Assembly (NCBI GenBank): GCA_937923405.1
Contig: CALDUY010000027.1
Span: forward strand, 92,797 to 156,796
Reading direction: 5' to 3'
Length of the DNA stretch: 64,000 nt
Source: an uncultured Gemmataceae bacterium
Lineage (GTDB): Bacteria > Planctomycetota > Planctomycetia > Gemmatales > Gemmataceae
Every line of letters begins with the position of its first letter. The stretch's first letter is position 1. The notes under the pieces were generated by a model. It was given only the letters and a program-made list of their open reading frames with translations, was not told the DNA's origin and ran no database searches. A program made the position numbers and the translations under genes. Below are positions 1 through 8,624 of this stretch, piece by piece.

Positions 1-1
1 C

Positions 2-211
2 GTTGCGCCTAGTGTGCTTGCTGCTCAGTCGAACTTCCTGGCACGAGGAGGAACGCTGGATGCGCTGTACTCATCGCTGCTCCTCTCACGCGAGTTCAGC
101 CAGCGAATGACGAACGGCAGCAACCGCTCGTTCATCGAGGCACTGTATCGAAAAACACTCGGTCGCGAGGTGCGAGCCGCCGAGTTGACTGCGGCCCTGC
201 GGACCTTGTAA
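2..211 (+). pseudogene. DUF4214-like fragment at the 5' end of the broken YD-repeat gene
   Basis: The frame is open to the left window edge, so the true start lies outside. It encodes a segment with the pattern FIEALYRKTLGR, typical of DUF4214-type repeats that often precede large planctomycete surface proteins. It ends at TAA 209-211. The same frame resumes immediately (TGGTHQQLTQTLLRG, then FYQRLLGRGL, a second DUF4214-like unit) and runs into the 329-2530 segment. A single G-to-T change (GAA to TAA) would explain the stop. Confidence 0.6.
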
Positions 212-328
212 ACCGGCGGTACGCACCAGCAACTCACCCAAACGCTGCTTCGTGGACTGGAGGCACGCCAGGCGCGGCTCGACGGGTTCTATCAACGCTT
301 ACTCGGTCGTGGACTGACTCAGGCGGAG

Positions 329-2530
329 TTGGTGCGTCACGATCGCTTCCTCGACGCCCGAGGCCGCTTCCCCCAGATCTTCGTCGGTGTGATCGCTTCT
401 AAAGAGTTTGCCGATCTGGTAAGAGATAAAACCCCGCCCGAATTGACCCTGTTCACCGCCGACGGTCAGGCGGCCCAGGCCCCGTTCCCCGTGACTGGCC
501 GCGCCACCGACCTTACCCAACCGCTGGTTCTCGAAGTCTCGCTGAATGGTGGAGTGAAGCAGAAACTACCGCTGGGAGTTGGTGGCAATTTCACCTTCAC
601 TCCGCCGGCGTTGCCAGACGGCGACCACCTGCTACGCTTCACTGCCACAGATCGGGCCGGCAACGTCTCGAACGTTGACTTTCGTTTCACGATCGACACC
701 GTCGCTCCAACCTTGGTGCTGGAGACCGGTCAGGTTCATGCTGGTCAGGTGACGCTAACGGGACAGACCGAACCTGGTTTGCTCGTGAGGCTCCAGCCCG
801 GCGACCTTGAGACTGTGGCCGACGCCAACGGCGACTTCGTTTTCGCCGACATCCCTGTCGTACCCGGTATCACCCGCTTCACCGCCGAGACTGCCGACGC
901 CGCAGGCAACGTCACCCAAGCCAGCGTCGATGTCGTGTTCGGCGACGACAGCCTCCTGTTCCTTCAGGAGCAAGGCCAGCCTTCCGTCGAGCGCACCTTC
1001 GAGGTTGCCCTGGGGCAGGAGCAAGGCCGGCGCGTCCTTCAAATCGACCTCAGGGCGAACTTCGACTTCAGCGACCCCGGCGCGGCGATCGAGGATCTGT
1101 TCGCGGTCTACCTTGTGCATCCCGAGACCGGCCAGACGCTGCTGGATCGCGGCATCCCAGGCACTTCGTTGTTCAGCCTGGCCGGCAATGTCGTCGAGAC
1201 GGTGCCAGGTGTGTCGGCGTTTGACGGTCGTACCGTCACCATCGATGTCACCAACGTGACCGGCGTCAACCAGGGACTGCTCAAGTTTCAACTGATTAAT
1301 CACGACAACGACACCGGCAGTATCGTCCGCGTGCTGAGAGTGAACAACCTCGTCGAAATCGACGCCAACGCTTCGCCGTCGTTCCCCCGCGACGCCGACC
1401 TGGTGCAATCCGCCGGACCGATCGACCTGACTTCACTGACGACGACCACGCAAGTGCGCGTCCTCGTGAGCAACGTCCGCTTCGACGAGACGACCGGCCG
1501 CTACACCGCCGAGGTACGGCTGCGCAACGATGGCCCGGCGCAGGGACGGCGCTTCGCCGTGACCTTCCCCGGTCTGCTGGCCGGCGTCACGTTGGCCAAC
1601 GCCGACGGAGTGGCCGACGACGGCTCCCCGTTCGTCAACTTCACTAGCGCCATTCCTCCCGGTGGGCTGGGGATCGGCGCGGTGTCCTCGGGCATCCAAT
1701 TGGTGTTCACCGGCATCGGCGACGTGCCGCTTCGGCTGACCCCAAACGTGCTGACGGGCGGTCCGAACCGCGCGCCAGTGGTGCAGCCGATCGCGCCGAT
1801 TCAGGTCAACCCCGGCGGGTTGGCTCAGGTCCAGGTCCAGGCCAACGATCCCGACGGCGACCCGATCCGCTTCTCGCTGCGGTTCAATGGAACCCCGCCG
1901 GGCATACAGATGTCCTCAACCGGCCTGCTGTCCGTTTTCCCGACGGCTGGGCACCTCGGTTCGCACACCGTCACCGTCGTGGTCAGCGACGGTCAGGCCG
2001 AATCTACGGCTCAGGTGCAAATCAACGTCGTGGCCGATCCCGACACGACGACTCGCGCCAGTGGCAGAGTCCGCGATACCAACGGCCAGCCGGTGCCCGG
2101 CGTGCGCGTGCAGATCGGCACCTCCGAGACGGTTACCGCGGCCGACGGATCGTTCCGGCTCCAGGCCAACGAGCCGAACTTCGACACCGACGTGTTGATC
2201 GTGCGCGGCGACGACTTCCAAGGAGCGGTTCGCTATCCGTTCCTGCCGACCAAGTTGTTCTTCCTGCTGCCCGGCGGACGACAGGCGTTGTTGCCCGGCG
2301 TGAACAATGCCTTGCTCGACGTCATCTTGCCCGTCGTCGATCCGGCGAACGGCCAGGCGTTCGATCCGACGGTGAACAGCACGATCCGACCGACGAACAT
2401 CCTTGATGCGTCACTGTTCATCGCGGCCAACACGCTCAGCTTCACGGGTGAGCTAATCATCACCGACATTCCCATCGATCAAGGACCGCCGAACCTGCCG
2501 ATCGACGGCGTCTCGGACGTGCTGGATTAA
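329..2530 (+). CDS. Segment 2 of the broken YD-repeat gene: Ig-like and carboxypeptidase-regulatory-like modules
   Basis: This 733-codon open segment shares its frame with the fragment upstream of the 209-211 stop; the start shown is only the first available codon after that stop. Residues about 30-215 form two bacterial Ig-like modules (repeats around FTATDRAGNVSN and ETADAAGNVTQ). Residues about 485-585 form a cadherin/putative-Ig module (NDPDGDPIRFSL). Residues about 590-630 resemble a carboxypeptidase regulatory-like fold (GRVRDTNGQPVPGVRV). The segment ends prematurely at 2528-2530, where a one-base shift continues the protein. It is extracellular architecture, not an enzyme. As a stand-alone CDS it is probably not meaningful. 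Confidence 0.6.
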   Translation: MVRHDRFLDARGRFPQIFVGVIASKEFADLVRDKTPPELTLFTADGQAAQAPFPVTGRATDLTQPLVLEVSLNGGVKQKLPLGVGGNFTFTPPALPDGDHLLRFTATDRAGNVSNVDFRFTIDTVAPTLVLETGQVHAGQVTLTGQTEPGLLVRLQPGDLETVADANGDFVFADIPVVPGITRFTAETADAAGNVTQASVDVVFGDDSLLFLQEQGQPSVERTFEVALGQEQGRRVLQIDLRANFDFSDPGAAIEDLFAVYLVHPETGQTLLDRGIPGTSLFSLAGNVVETVPGVSAFDGRTVTIDVTNVTGVNQGLLKFQLINHDNDTGSIVRVLRVNNLVEIDANASPSFPRDADLVQSAGPIDLTSLTTTTQVRVLVSNVRFDETTGRYTAEVRLRNDGPAQGRRFAVTFPGLLAGVTLANADGVADDGSPFVNFTSAIPPGGLGIGAVSSGIQLVFTGIGDVPLRLTPNVLTGGPNRAPVVQPIAPIQVNPGGLAQVQVQANDPDGDPIRFSLRFNGTPPGIQMSSTGLLSVFPTAGHLGSHTVTVVVSDGQAESTAQVQINVVADPDTTTRASGRVRDTNGQPVPGVRVQIGTSETVTAADGSFRLQANEPNFDTDVLIVRGDDFQGAVRYPFLPTKLFFLLPGGRQALLPGVNNALLDVILPVVDPANGQAFDPTVNSTIRPTNILDASLFIAANTLSFTGELIITDIPIDQGPPNLPIDGVSDVLD

Positions 2531-2612
2531 CGTCTTTCCGAACAATCTGCTGTTCTCGACGCCCGCACCGCTGACGCTGCCGAATCGAGGCGGCTTCGCA
2601 CCGGGCACCGAG

Positions 2613-3986
2613 ATGATCTTGTTCGGCCTCGATCCCGATCGCGGCGAATTCGATGAGGTCGGCACCGGCCAAGTCAGTCAGGACGGTCGAACCATCGTCA
2701 CCACCAGCGGCGGGCTGCGGCGAACCAGCTGGCACTTCTTCCGTCGAAGCCGCGCGCGGGGGGCACAAGGCGAAAATCCCAACAGCAACCCAGCCAACAA
2801 GTGCGAGGAGTGCCCTTGCGACGAACTGGAAGCGAAGGTTGAGGGAGCCTCGGCCATCGCCCTGCACACCGGCGGCCTTGAGGAGCGGCATTCGCTGGTC
2901 GGCTACCAATCGCTTGGGCAGGTTCGCAGTCTGGAGCTGCGCTACGACTCGCTGCGAGCCGATCCGCGGCCGATCCTCCATTTCGCCTTCAGCAACGTCG
3001 CCGCCTTGGAGACGGATCGCCTTGTCGCCAGCCTGTCCTACACGCACAACGGCGTTCAGGTGGACGTGCCCGGCTACGATCCGGCGGTTCACGGCAACAT
3101 TCCCGGTCTGCGTGGCGGCGAACACCTGTGGCGTCTGCCGGCCGGAACCCCGGAGAACCCCGTCTTTATCCCGCGCGTCGAGGCAGCGCTGCAAGCCGAC
3201 CTGTCCGATCAACCCAGCGGCTTGTACACGTTCCGCATCCAGGCAGGCATTCGTCAAGGTGGTGTCGTGTTGGCGGGAGTCGACCAGATCTTCACCCGCG
3301 AGGAAATCATCGTCAACAAGCGCGACAGCATCTTCGGGGCCGGCTGGGATCTGGTCGGCCTGCAAGAGATCGTCGTCAACTCCGACGGTACGCTGTTACT
3401 GTTCGACGGCAACGGGCTGGACGTGCGCTATCGGCCTGGCCCGGAGCCGGGAATCTTTGTCGGCCCCGATGGAGACTTCAACGTTCTGGAGCAACTGCCC
3501 AACGGCACCTTCCGCCGCACCCTGCGCGATCAGACCGTCCAGCAATTCAACGCCGACAACAAGATCGCCACCATCACCGACCGCAACGGCAACGTCACCA
3601 CCTATCAGTACGACGCCAACGGCAGGCTGATCGCCTGGATCGACCCGGTCGGCTTGACGACCACGTTCACCTACACCGGCAACCGCGTCTCGTCGATCAC
3701 CGATCCGGCCGGGCGAGTGACTCAGCTGCAACACGACGCGGCGGGCAACTTGATTCGCATCACCGATCCCGACGGCAGCAGTCGCAGTTTCAGCTACGAC
3801 GGCCGGCACCTCATGACCGGCGAGATCGACCAGCTGGGCCGACGGGAGAGCGAGTCCTACGGCTTCCATGGTCGAGTTCTGGCGGTGACGCGCAAGGACG
3901 GCTCCCAACAGTTCTTCGGCCCAGTGTCAGTGCGCGGATTGTTCGCGGCGACCTTGACGAGCAACCCGCGACGGCTCCGCTGCTAG
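2613..3986 (+). CDS. Segment 3 of the broken YD-repeat gene: RHS N-terminal region and first YD repeats
   Basis: This 457-codon segment lies in a different frame from its neighbours. The frame is readable back to about 2523 (WINVFPNNLLFSTPAPLTLPN), so the true junction with segment 2 is near 2522. It contains a short Cys motif (CEECPC), a region typical of the N-terminus of planctomycete RHS proteins (DSIFGAGWDLVGLQ) and the first YD-type repeats (NGNVTTYQYDANGRL). Meaningful sequence ends near 3940; the last residues before the stop at 3984-3986 are out of frame. Confidence 0.6.
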   Translation: MILFGLDPDRGEFDEVGTGQVSQDGRTIVTTSGGLRRTSWHFFRRSRARGAQGENPNSNPANKCEECPCDELEAKVEGASAIALHTGGLEERHSLVGYQSLGQVRSLELRYDSLRADPRPILHFAFSNVAALETDRLVASLSYTHNGVQVDVPGYDPAVHGNIPGLRGGEHLWRLPAGTPENPVFIPRVEAALQADLSDQPSGLYTFRIQAGIRQGGVVLAGVDQIFTREEIIVNKRDSIFGAGWDLVGLQEIVVNSDGTLLLFDGNGLDVRYRPGPEPGIFVGPDGDFNVLEQLPNGTFRRTLRDQTVQQFNADNKIATITDRNGNVTTYQYDANGRLIAWIDPVGLTTTFTYTGNRVSSITDPAGRVTQLQHDAAGNLIRITDPDGSSRSFSYDGRHLMTGEIDQLGRRESESYGFHGRVLAVTRKDGSQQFFGPVSVRGLFAATLTSNPRRLRC

Positions 3987-6900
3987 GGGCCATCGACGCC
4001 GAGGCCCGAGCGGTTCATGTCGATCCGAACGGCCGGGTCATTACCGAGGTACTCAACGCCGCGGGTGAAGTGGTCAGAACCTTCGACGCCATTGGCAACT
4101 TCGGCACGACCGAGCGCGACGTGCGCGGACTGGTCACACGCATCACCGATGCTCGCGGCAACGTCACCAACCTCTCTTACGACGTCCGCGGCAACCCCGT
4201 CCGCATCGACGACGGCGTCGGCGTGCCGATCGAAGGAACCGACGCCAGCGTGAACTTATTCCCCAACCAGTCGCTAGAGGCTCGAGCGCGCGGCTTTTTC
4301 GTCGCCGTGGGCGACATCAACAATAACAATGACGGCCATCTCGACATCGTCGGCACTCACAACGACGTTAATGTCAGCAACAACACGTTGGGAATCTACC
4401 TGAACAACGGCGACGGCACGTTCGCCGCACGCACCAACATCGGCAGCGGCGGCAACGATCCGCGCCGCGTCCAACTGGCCGACGTCAACGGCGACGGCAC
4501 CTTCGCCCCCAAACGTGAATTTGCCGCTGCCACGGGAGCGTACCGCCAGGCCTTCGGTGATTTCGACCTCGACGGCGACCTCGACGTGTTGCTCGGCACC
4601 CGATTTGAGGGAGCCGCCGTCATTCTTCGCAACCAAACCGTCTCGACTCAACTCCGTTCCGGGCCGGGGGTCAAATTGTTCTCCTACGACCCGGTGTTCA
4701 ACCAGGTCGTCCGCGAGATCAACGAGGTCGGCCACGAGAACCGCTACCAGATCGATCCGACCAACGGCAACATCCTCAGCGCCACGCGCATCGTCGGCCT
4801 ACCCGGCGGGGCCGACGATCTCGTCACCACCTTCACCTACAACGCCCGCGGCCAGATTCTCACCCGCACCGATCCCGCCGGCCGCGTCACCGAGTTCGAG
4901 TACGACGCCCTGGGTCACAAGGTGCGCGAGACGTTGGCCAAGGGCACCGCAGACGAAGCAACAACTCGGTTCGAGTACGACCTGGCGGGCAACGTCAAGG
5001 CGATCCTCGACGCGCTGGGCCGACGCACCGAGTTTGAGTACGACCTGATGAACCGCATCACCCGCATCCTCGACGCGCTGGGCGGAGAGACGCGGTTCGA
5101 GTACGACGCTGCCGGCAACCAGATCGCCCGGATCAACGCCCTGGGAGTGACGACCCGCTACGAGTACGACGAACAGAATCGCAACATCCGCGAGATTGAC
5201 GCGCTGGGCGGAGTTACTTCGGTCGTCTACAGCCAGACCGGCAAGATCCTCGAACAGACCGACGCCCTCGGTCGAATCACTCGCTTCAAGTACGATGCCC
5301 GCGATCGACTGATCGAGCGGATCGACTCCGCCGGCGGCGTGAGACGCTACAGCTACGACCTCGACAACAACCTGATCAGCACCACCGATCCGACCGGGGC
5401 GACGACGATACAAACGGTTGACTCGCGCGGCCGCGTGACGCAGATCGTTGATGCGCTGGGCAACTCCACGCGATTCCTCTACGACGGAGCGGATCAGCTC
5501 GTCGGCGAGGTCGATGCCCGCAACAACATCACGCGGCTATTCTACGACGATCTGGGGCAACTGGTGCGGACTGTGGATGCCCTGGGTGGCGAGGAGCGGC
5601 GCACCTACGACCGCGTCAGCAACCTGACCAGCACCACCGACGCGCTGGGCCGGACCACGACCTACGTCCTCGACGCTCGTGATCGCTTGACCCACGTCAT
5701 CGATCCCGCCGGCGGAGTGATCGTCACGACCTACGATGCCGTCAGCAACGTACTCACCGTCACCGACCAGAACGGCGGAGTGCGCCGCTACGAATACGAC
5801 GCTCTGAACCGCCGAATCAAGGACACCGACACGCTGGGCAACGAGACGCAGGTGACTTACGACGCGGTCGGCAATCTTACCACCCTCACCAACGCCCGAG
5901 GCTTCACCTCGACGCGCCAATACGATGCGCTCAACCGATTGGTGCAATTCACCGATGCGCTCGGCGGAGTGGTGACGACGACCTACGACGCCCTCGGTCG
6001 GGTCATCGCCCGGACCGATCCGCTGGGGCGAACCACTCAGTTCGAGTACGACGCCCTGGGCAATCTCAACCAGATCACCGACGCCCTGGGCAACGTCACC
6101 CGCTTCGAGCATGACGCGCGGTCGCAGATGACGGCGCTCCGCGACGCCCTGGGCAACACGACCCGCTTCGAGTATGACGCGCTGGGGCGGAACACACGCA
6201 TCATTGATGCTCTGGGCGGCGTCAACGTCCGCGAGTACGACGCCAACGGTAACCGCGTGGCCGAGGTCGATCCGTTGGGCAACCGCAGCGTGACCGAGTA
6301 CGACGCCCTCAATCGTCCGTTCCGTGGCACCGACGCGCTGGGGAACGTCTCGACGTTTGTCCTCGATGCCGTCGGCCAGGTGGTCGCCGCCATCGATGCC
6401 CTGGGTCGAACCACCACGTTCGAGTACGACAGCCGGGGCAACCGCACGCGCGAGAATCGCCCGCTGGGACGGTTCGTCGTCTACACCTACGACGCCAACA
6501 GTCGGATGTCGCGCGTCACGCAGACCGGCCCCGGCGTGGCCGAGAAGCGCGTCGATTTCCGCTACGACGCCGTAGGGCAGTACGTCGGCATCGACCGCTT
6601 CGCCGACGTGGCCGGCACGACGCTGATCGGGACAACGCAGTACACGTTCGATCTGGGCGGTCGGCCCACTGAGGTGAGCCACGTTCGCGGTGGTACGACG
6701 TTTAATGCTTTCACCTCGCAGTTCGACGCCGCCAACCAGTTGATCCAGCGCACGAGCAACGACGGCGTCAGCAACTTCACCTTCGATGCCCAGCAGCAGC
6801 TGACCGCTGCCGATCACTCGTTCCAGGCCGACGAAGCGTACAACTACGATGAGACGGGCAACCGCGTCGGCGGCGACATCACCATCGGGCCGAGCAATCG

Positions 6901-8365
6901 CCTGCTCGTCGATGGCGCCCTGGTGTACGAGTACGACGTCGAGGGCAACCGCACCCGGATGACCAACACCGTTACCGGCAACGTGACGGAATACAGCTAC
7001 GATCACCGGAATCGGCTAATCGGCGTGACGGTGCGTTCGTCCGACAACGCGGTGCTGATGCAGGCGTCGTATGCCTACGACGGCTACAACCGCCGCATCG
7101 CTCGCACGGTGGACGCCGACGGCGACGGCCCGGGGGCGGCGACGACGTTCCGCTATGTTTGGGAGGGCAATCATCCGACATTGGTCTTCGACGGCAACGG
7201 AACCCTGCTGCGTCGTGCCCTGGTGGGCAACGTCGTCGATCAGATCCTGGCCGAGGGCGTCGATGCCGTGCTGGGCAACGGCGTGTTCGACACCACGACC
7301 GCGATCGTGCAAGGGACGGCAAACGGCATCGCCAACAGCGCGACGTTCGGGACGTTCGACCACGTCCGCGAGGCCTTGGTGGGCGACACCGGAACGCAAA
7401 GCACCGCCTTCAAGGTGGCGAACATCGTCAGCGACGTCGGCTTCAGTCTGGCGCCCATGTTCATCCCCGGCCAGCAGGCCAAGCTGGCGGCGCGCGGCGA
7501 GCAACTGGCGGCTAACGTCGCGCAGTTGCAAAAGGGAGCGGTGAAGCTCGCCAAGAGAGTCAACGGCAAGAATCCGCAACTGGTGGCCAACGCCTTCCGC
7601 GACCTGGACAACGCCCGGCGACTGCTGTTGCTCAACCAACTGGGCAAGCCGTTCGCGATCGCCCAGGCGATTGGCCAGCCGGTGCGGGGCATCGTCGATG
7701 CCTTGAAACTGCTGCTCGGCCCCTGCCCCAGCAACGGCGATCTGGCGCTGGGAGGAATCTTCCTGGCGTTGGGCGGCCTAGGACTCAAGGGCGGCATCCA
7801 GCAAGCCAAGGGAGCGATTAACGCCCTGCGTAACCCGCCACAGCTGGCCAACAAGCCCAGCCTGATGGACGATCCGGCCATCAAGGCGTTCATCCTGAAG
7901 AACCCGCTGCACGTTCTGGGCGATAACGACATCGACTTGATCCGTCAGGCAGCGGCGGCCGGCTTCGGCACGGACGTTGGCGCGTTCCAGAAAGCGCAAC
8001 CAGCCGCGCAATTCGCCGCGGCAGAAAACGCGCGGCTGATTCAGCAGGAACTGGACGCCCTTCGCCTGGCGGAGAAGATCGAGGACTTCCAAAAGGGAAT
8101 CGGTCAGGCCAACGCCGCCTTGAAAGCGCAACTGCCGGACATCCAGGCCAATTTCGGCCTGATGGATGCCGACTTGAAGGACGCGATTGGGGGATTAGGC
8201 CGAGCATTGGGCTTATCCGCCGACGATGCTGCGGAAATTGTCAGAATCCAGGGGCTGGATGCTCTGGACCTGGGCGAGCTGGCGAAATTCCTGGCGACAC
8301 CGCTGAAGCCCAAAGTCGGCGGCGGTCCTACTCAAGAGGTGTTGGACTTCTTCAATAATCTGTAA
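3941..8365 (+). CDS. Segment 4 of the broken YD-repeat gene: FG-GAP-like insert, YD-repeat array, variable C-terminus
   Basis: The open frame extends upstream to 3128, but before about 3940 its translation is an arginine-rich shadow of segment 3, so the real protein begins near 3941 (GDLDEQPATAPL). About 4290-4640 encodes an FG-GAP/VCBS-like patch with DxNxDG-type calcium loops. About 4680-7130 encodes roughly thirty YD repeats of about 21 residues (pattern TRFEYDxxGN). From about 7270 the protein becomes Ala/Leu-rich and helical. The usual RHS end motif (a conserved block ending in DPxG, followed by a toxin) is absent: the YD region joins the C-terminal part directly near 7265. No toxin domain is recognisable. 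Confidence 0.65.
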   Translation, partial: VRGDLDEQPATAPLLGAIDAEARAVHVDPNGRVITEVLNAAGEVVRTFDAIGNFGTTERDVRGLVTRITDARGNVTNLSYDVRGNPVRIDDGVGVPIEGTDASVNLFPNQSLEARARGFFVAVGDINNNNDGHLDIVGTHNDVNVSNNTLGIYLNNGDGTFAARTNIGSGGNDPRRVQLADVNGDGTFAPKREFAAATGAYRQAFGDFDLDGDLDVLLGTRFEGAAVILRNQTVSTQLRSGPGVKLFSYDPVFNQVVREINEVGHENRYQIDPTNGNILSATRIVGLPGGADDLVTTFTYNARGQILTRTDPAGRVTEFEYDALGHKVRETLAKGTADEATTRFEYDLAGNVKAILDALGRRTEFEYDLMNRITRILDALGGETRFEYDAAGNQIARINALGVTTRYEYDEQNRNIREIDALGGVTSVVYSQTGKILEQTDALGRITRFKYDARDRLIERIDSAGGVRRYSYDLDNNLISTTDPTGATTIQTVDSRGRVTQIVDALGNSTRFLYDGADQLVGEVDARNNITRLFYDDLGQLVRTVDALGGEERRTYDRVSNLTSTTDALGRTTTYVLDARDRLTHVIDPAGGVIVTTYDAVSNVLTVTDQNGGVRRYEYDALNRRIKDTDTLGNETQVTYDAVGNLTTLTNARGFTSTRQYDALNRLVQFTDALGGVVTTTYDALGRVIARTDPLGRTTQFEYDALGNLNQITDALGNVTRFEHDARSQMTALRDALGNTTRFEYDALGRNTRIIDALGGVNVREYDANGNRVAEVDPLGNRSVTEYDALNRPFRGTDALGNVSTFVLDAVGQVVAAIDALGRTTTFEYDSRGNRTRENRPLGRFVVYTYDANSRMSRVTQTGPGVAEKRVDFRYDAVGQYVGIDRFADVAGTTLIGTTQYTFDLGGRPTEVSHVRGGTTFNAFTSQFDAANQLIQRTSNDGVSNFTFDAQQQLTAADHSFQADEAYNYDETGNRVGGDITIGPSNRLLVDGALVYEYDVEGNRTRMTNTVTGNVTEYSYDHRNRLIGVTVRSSDNAVLMQASYAYDGYNRRIARTVDADGDGPGAATTFRYVWEGNHPTLVFDGNGTLLRRALVGNVVDQILAEGVDAVLGNGVFDTTTAIVQGTANGIANSATFGTFDHVREALVGDTGTQSTAFKVANIVSDVGFSLAPMFIPGQQAKLAARGEQLAANVAQLQKGAVKLAKRVNGKNPQLVANAFRDLDNARRLLLLNQLGKPFAIAQAIGQPVRGIVDALKLLLGPCPSNGDLALGGIFLALGGLGLKGGIQQAKGAINALRNPPQLANKPSLMDDPAIKAFILKNPLHVLGDNDIDLIRQAAAAGFGTDVGAFQKAQPAAQFAAAENARLIQQELDALRLAEKIEDFQKGIGQANAALKAQLPDIQANFGLMDADLKDAIGGLGRALGLSADDAAEIVRIQGLDALDLGELAKFLATPLKPKVGGGPTQEVLDFFNNL

Positions 8366-8376
8366 TAGGTCCGGTG

Positions 8377-8408
8377 ACCACGCCTTGGTCGGCGAGACCC
8401 TGCGTGGT
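8377..8408 (+). terminator. Hairpin just after the YD-repeat gene
   Basis: A 7-bp perfect inverted repeat (accacgc / gcgtggt) begins 12 bases after the stop at 8365. There is no clear U-tract, so its role as a terminator is tentative. Confidence 0.3.
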
Positions 8409-8441
8409 CCCGACGGTCACGACCCGACGGGTGTTGCAGAG

Positions 8442-8516
8442 CACGGAGGACTGACGTCCTCCACTCAGAGAAGTCGTTGCAGAGCGTCCGAGCGGAGGAC
8501 GTAAGTCCTCCGTGGG
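8442..8516. repeat. REP-like palindromic repeat, inverted pair
   Basis: Two copies of a short palindromic unit lie head to head. The left copy starts CACGGAGGACTGACGTCCTC at 8442, and its mirror image GCGGAGGACGTAAGTCCTCC lies at 8492-8511. Each unit can fold on itself and the pair can form a longer cruciform. Related units occur near 12697, 46286 and 63974. The rest of 8366-8624 shows no gene. Confidence 0.6.
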
Positions 8517-8624
8517 GGTCGCGAATCAAAGCGGGCAGACACCAGGCAGCGATCCATCAGAAAAGAAAACAAAAACTAGGCCGCTGACCTCCTTCCCACG
8601 TCGGCTCGTGACGAAATCTTATCA

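Larger units (their letters stand above)
2..8365 (+). pseudogene. Giant secreted YD-repeat (RHS-like) protein, broken by a stop and two frameshifts
   Basis: One ancestral reading frame runs from the left window edge to 8365, but it changes frame twice and is stopped once. A TAA at 209-211 interrupts the frame, and homologous-looking protein continues in the same frame straight after it. Near 2522 an extra base moves the frame (removing c2522 restores a reading into WINVFP). Near 3940 a missing base moves it back. In order the product has a DUF4214-like end, Ig-like modules, a carboxypeptidase-regulatory-like module, an RHS N-terminal part, an FG-GAP-like insert, about thirty YD repeats and a helical C-terminus. 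Such proteins are normally exported surface or toxin-delivery proteins. The segments are listed separately. Whether the breaks are real decay or assembly errors cannot be told from the sequence alone. Confidence 0.75.

Noticed and set aside
3128..3940. 5' extension of the long frame ending at 8365
   Set aside because: Its translation is Arg/Ser-rich and out of frame with the clear RHS protein encoded by the overlapping 2613-3940 frame; only the part after about 3940 is real.
5537..7006. 489-codon open frame on the minus strand inside the YD-repeat array
   Set aside because: It is the antisense shadow of a GC-rich periodic coding repeat, with no start context and no protein-like motifs.
4790..7130. 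Possible CRISPR or tandem DNA repeat array
   Set aside because: Periodicity of about 63-66 bases reflects YD protein repeats; the units are diverged at DNA level with no identical repeat/spacer pattern.
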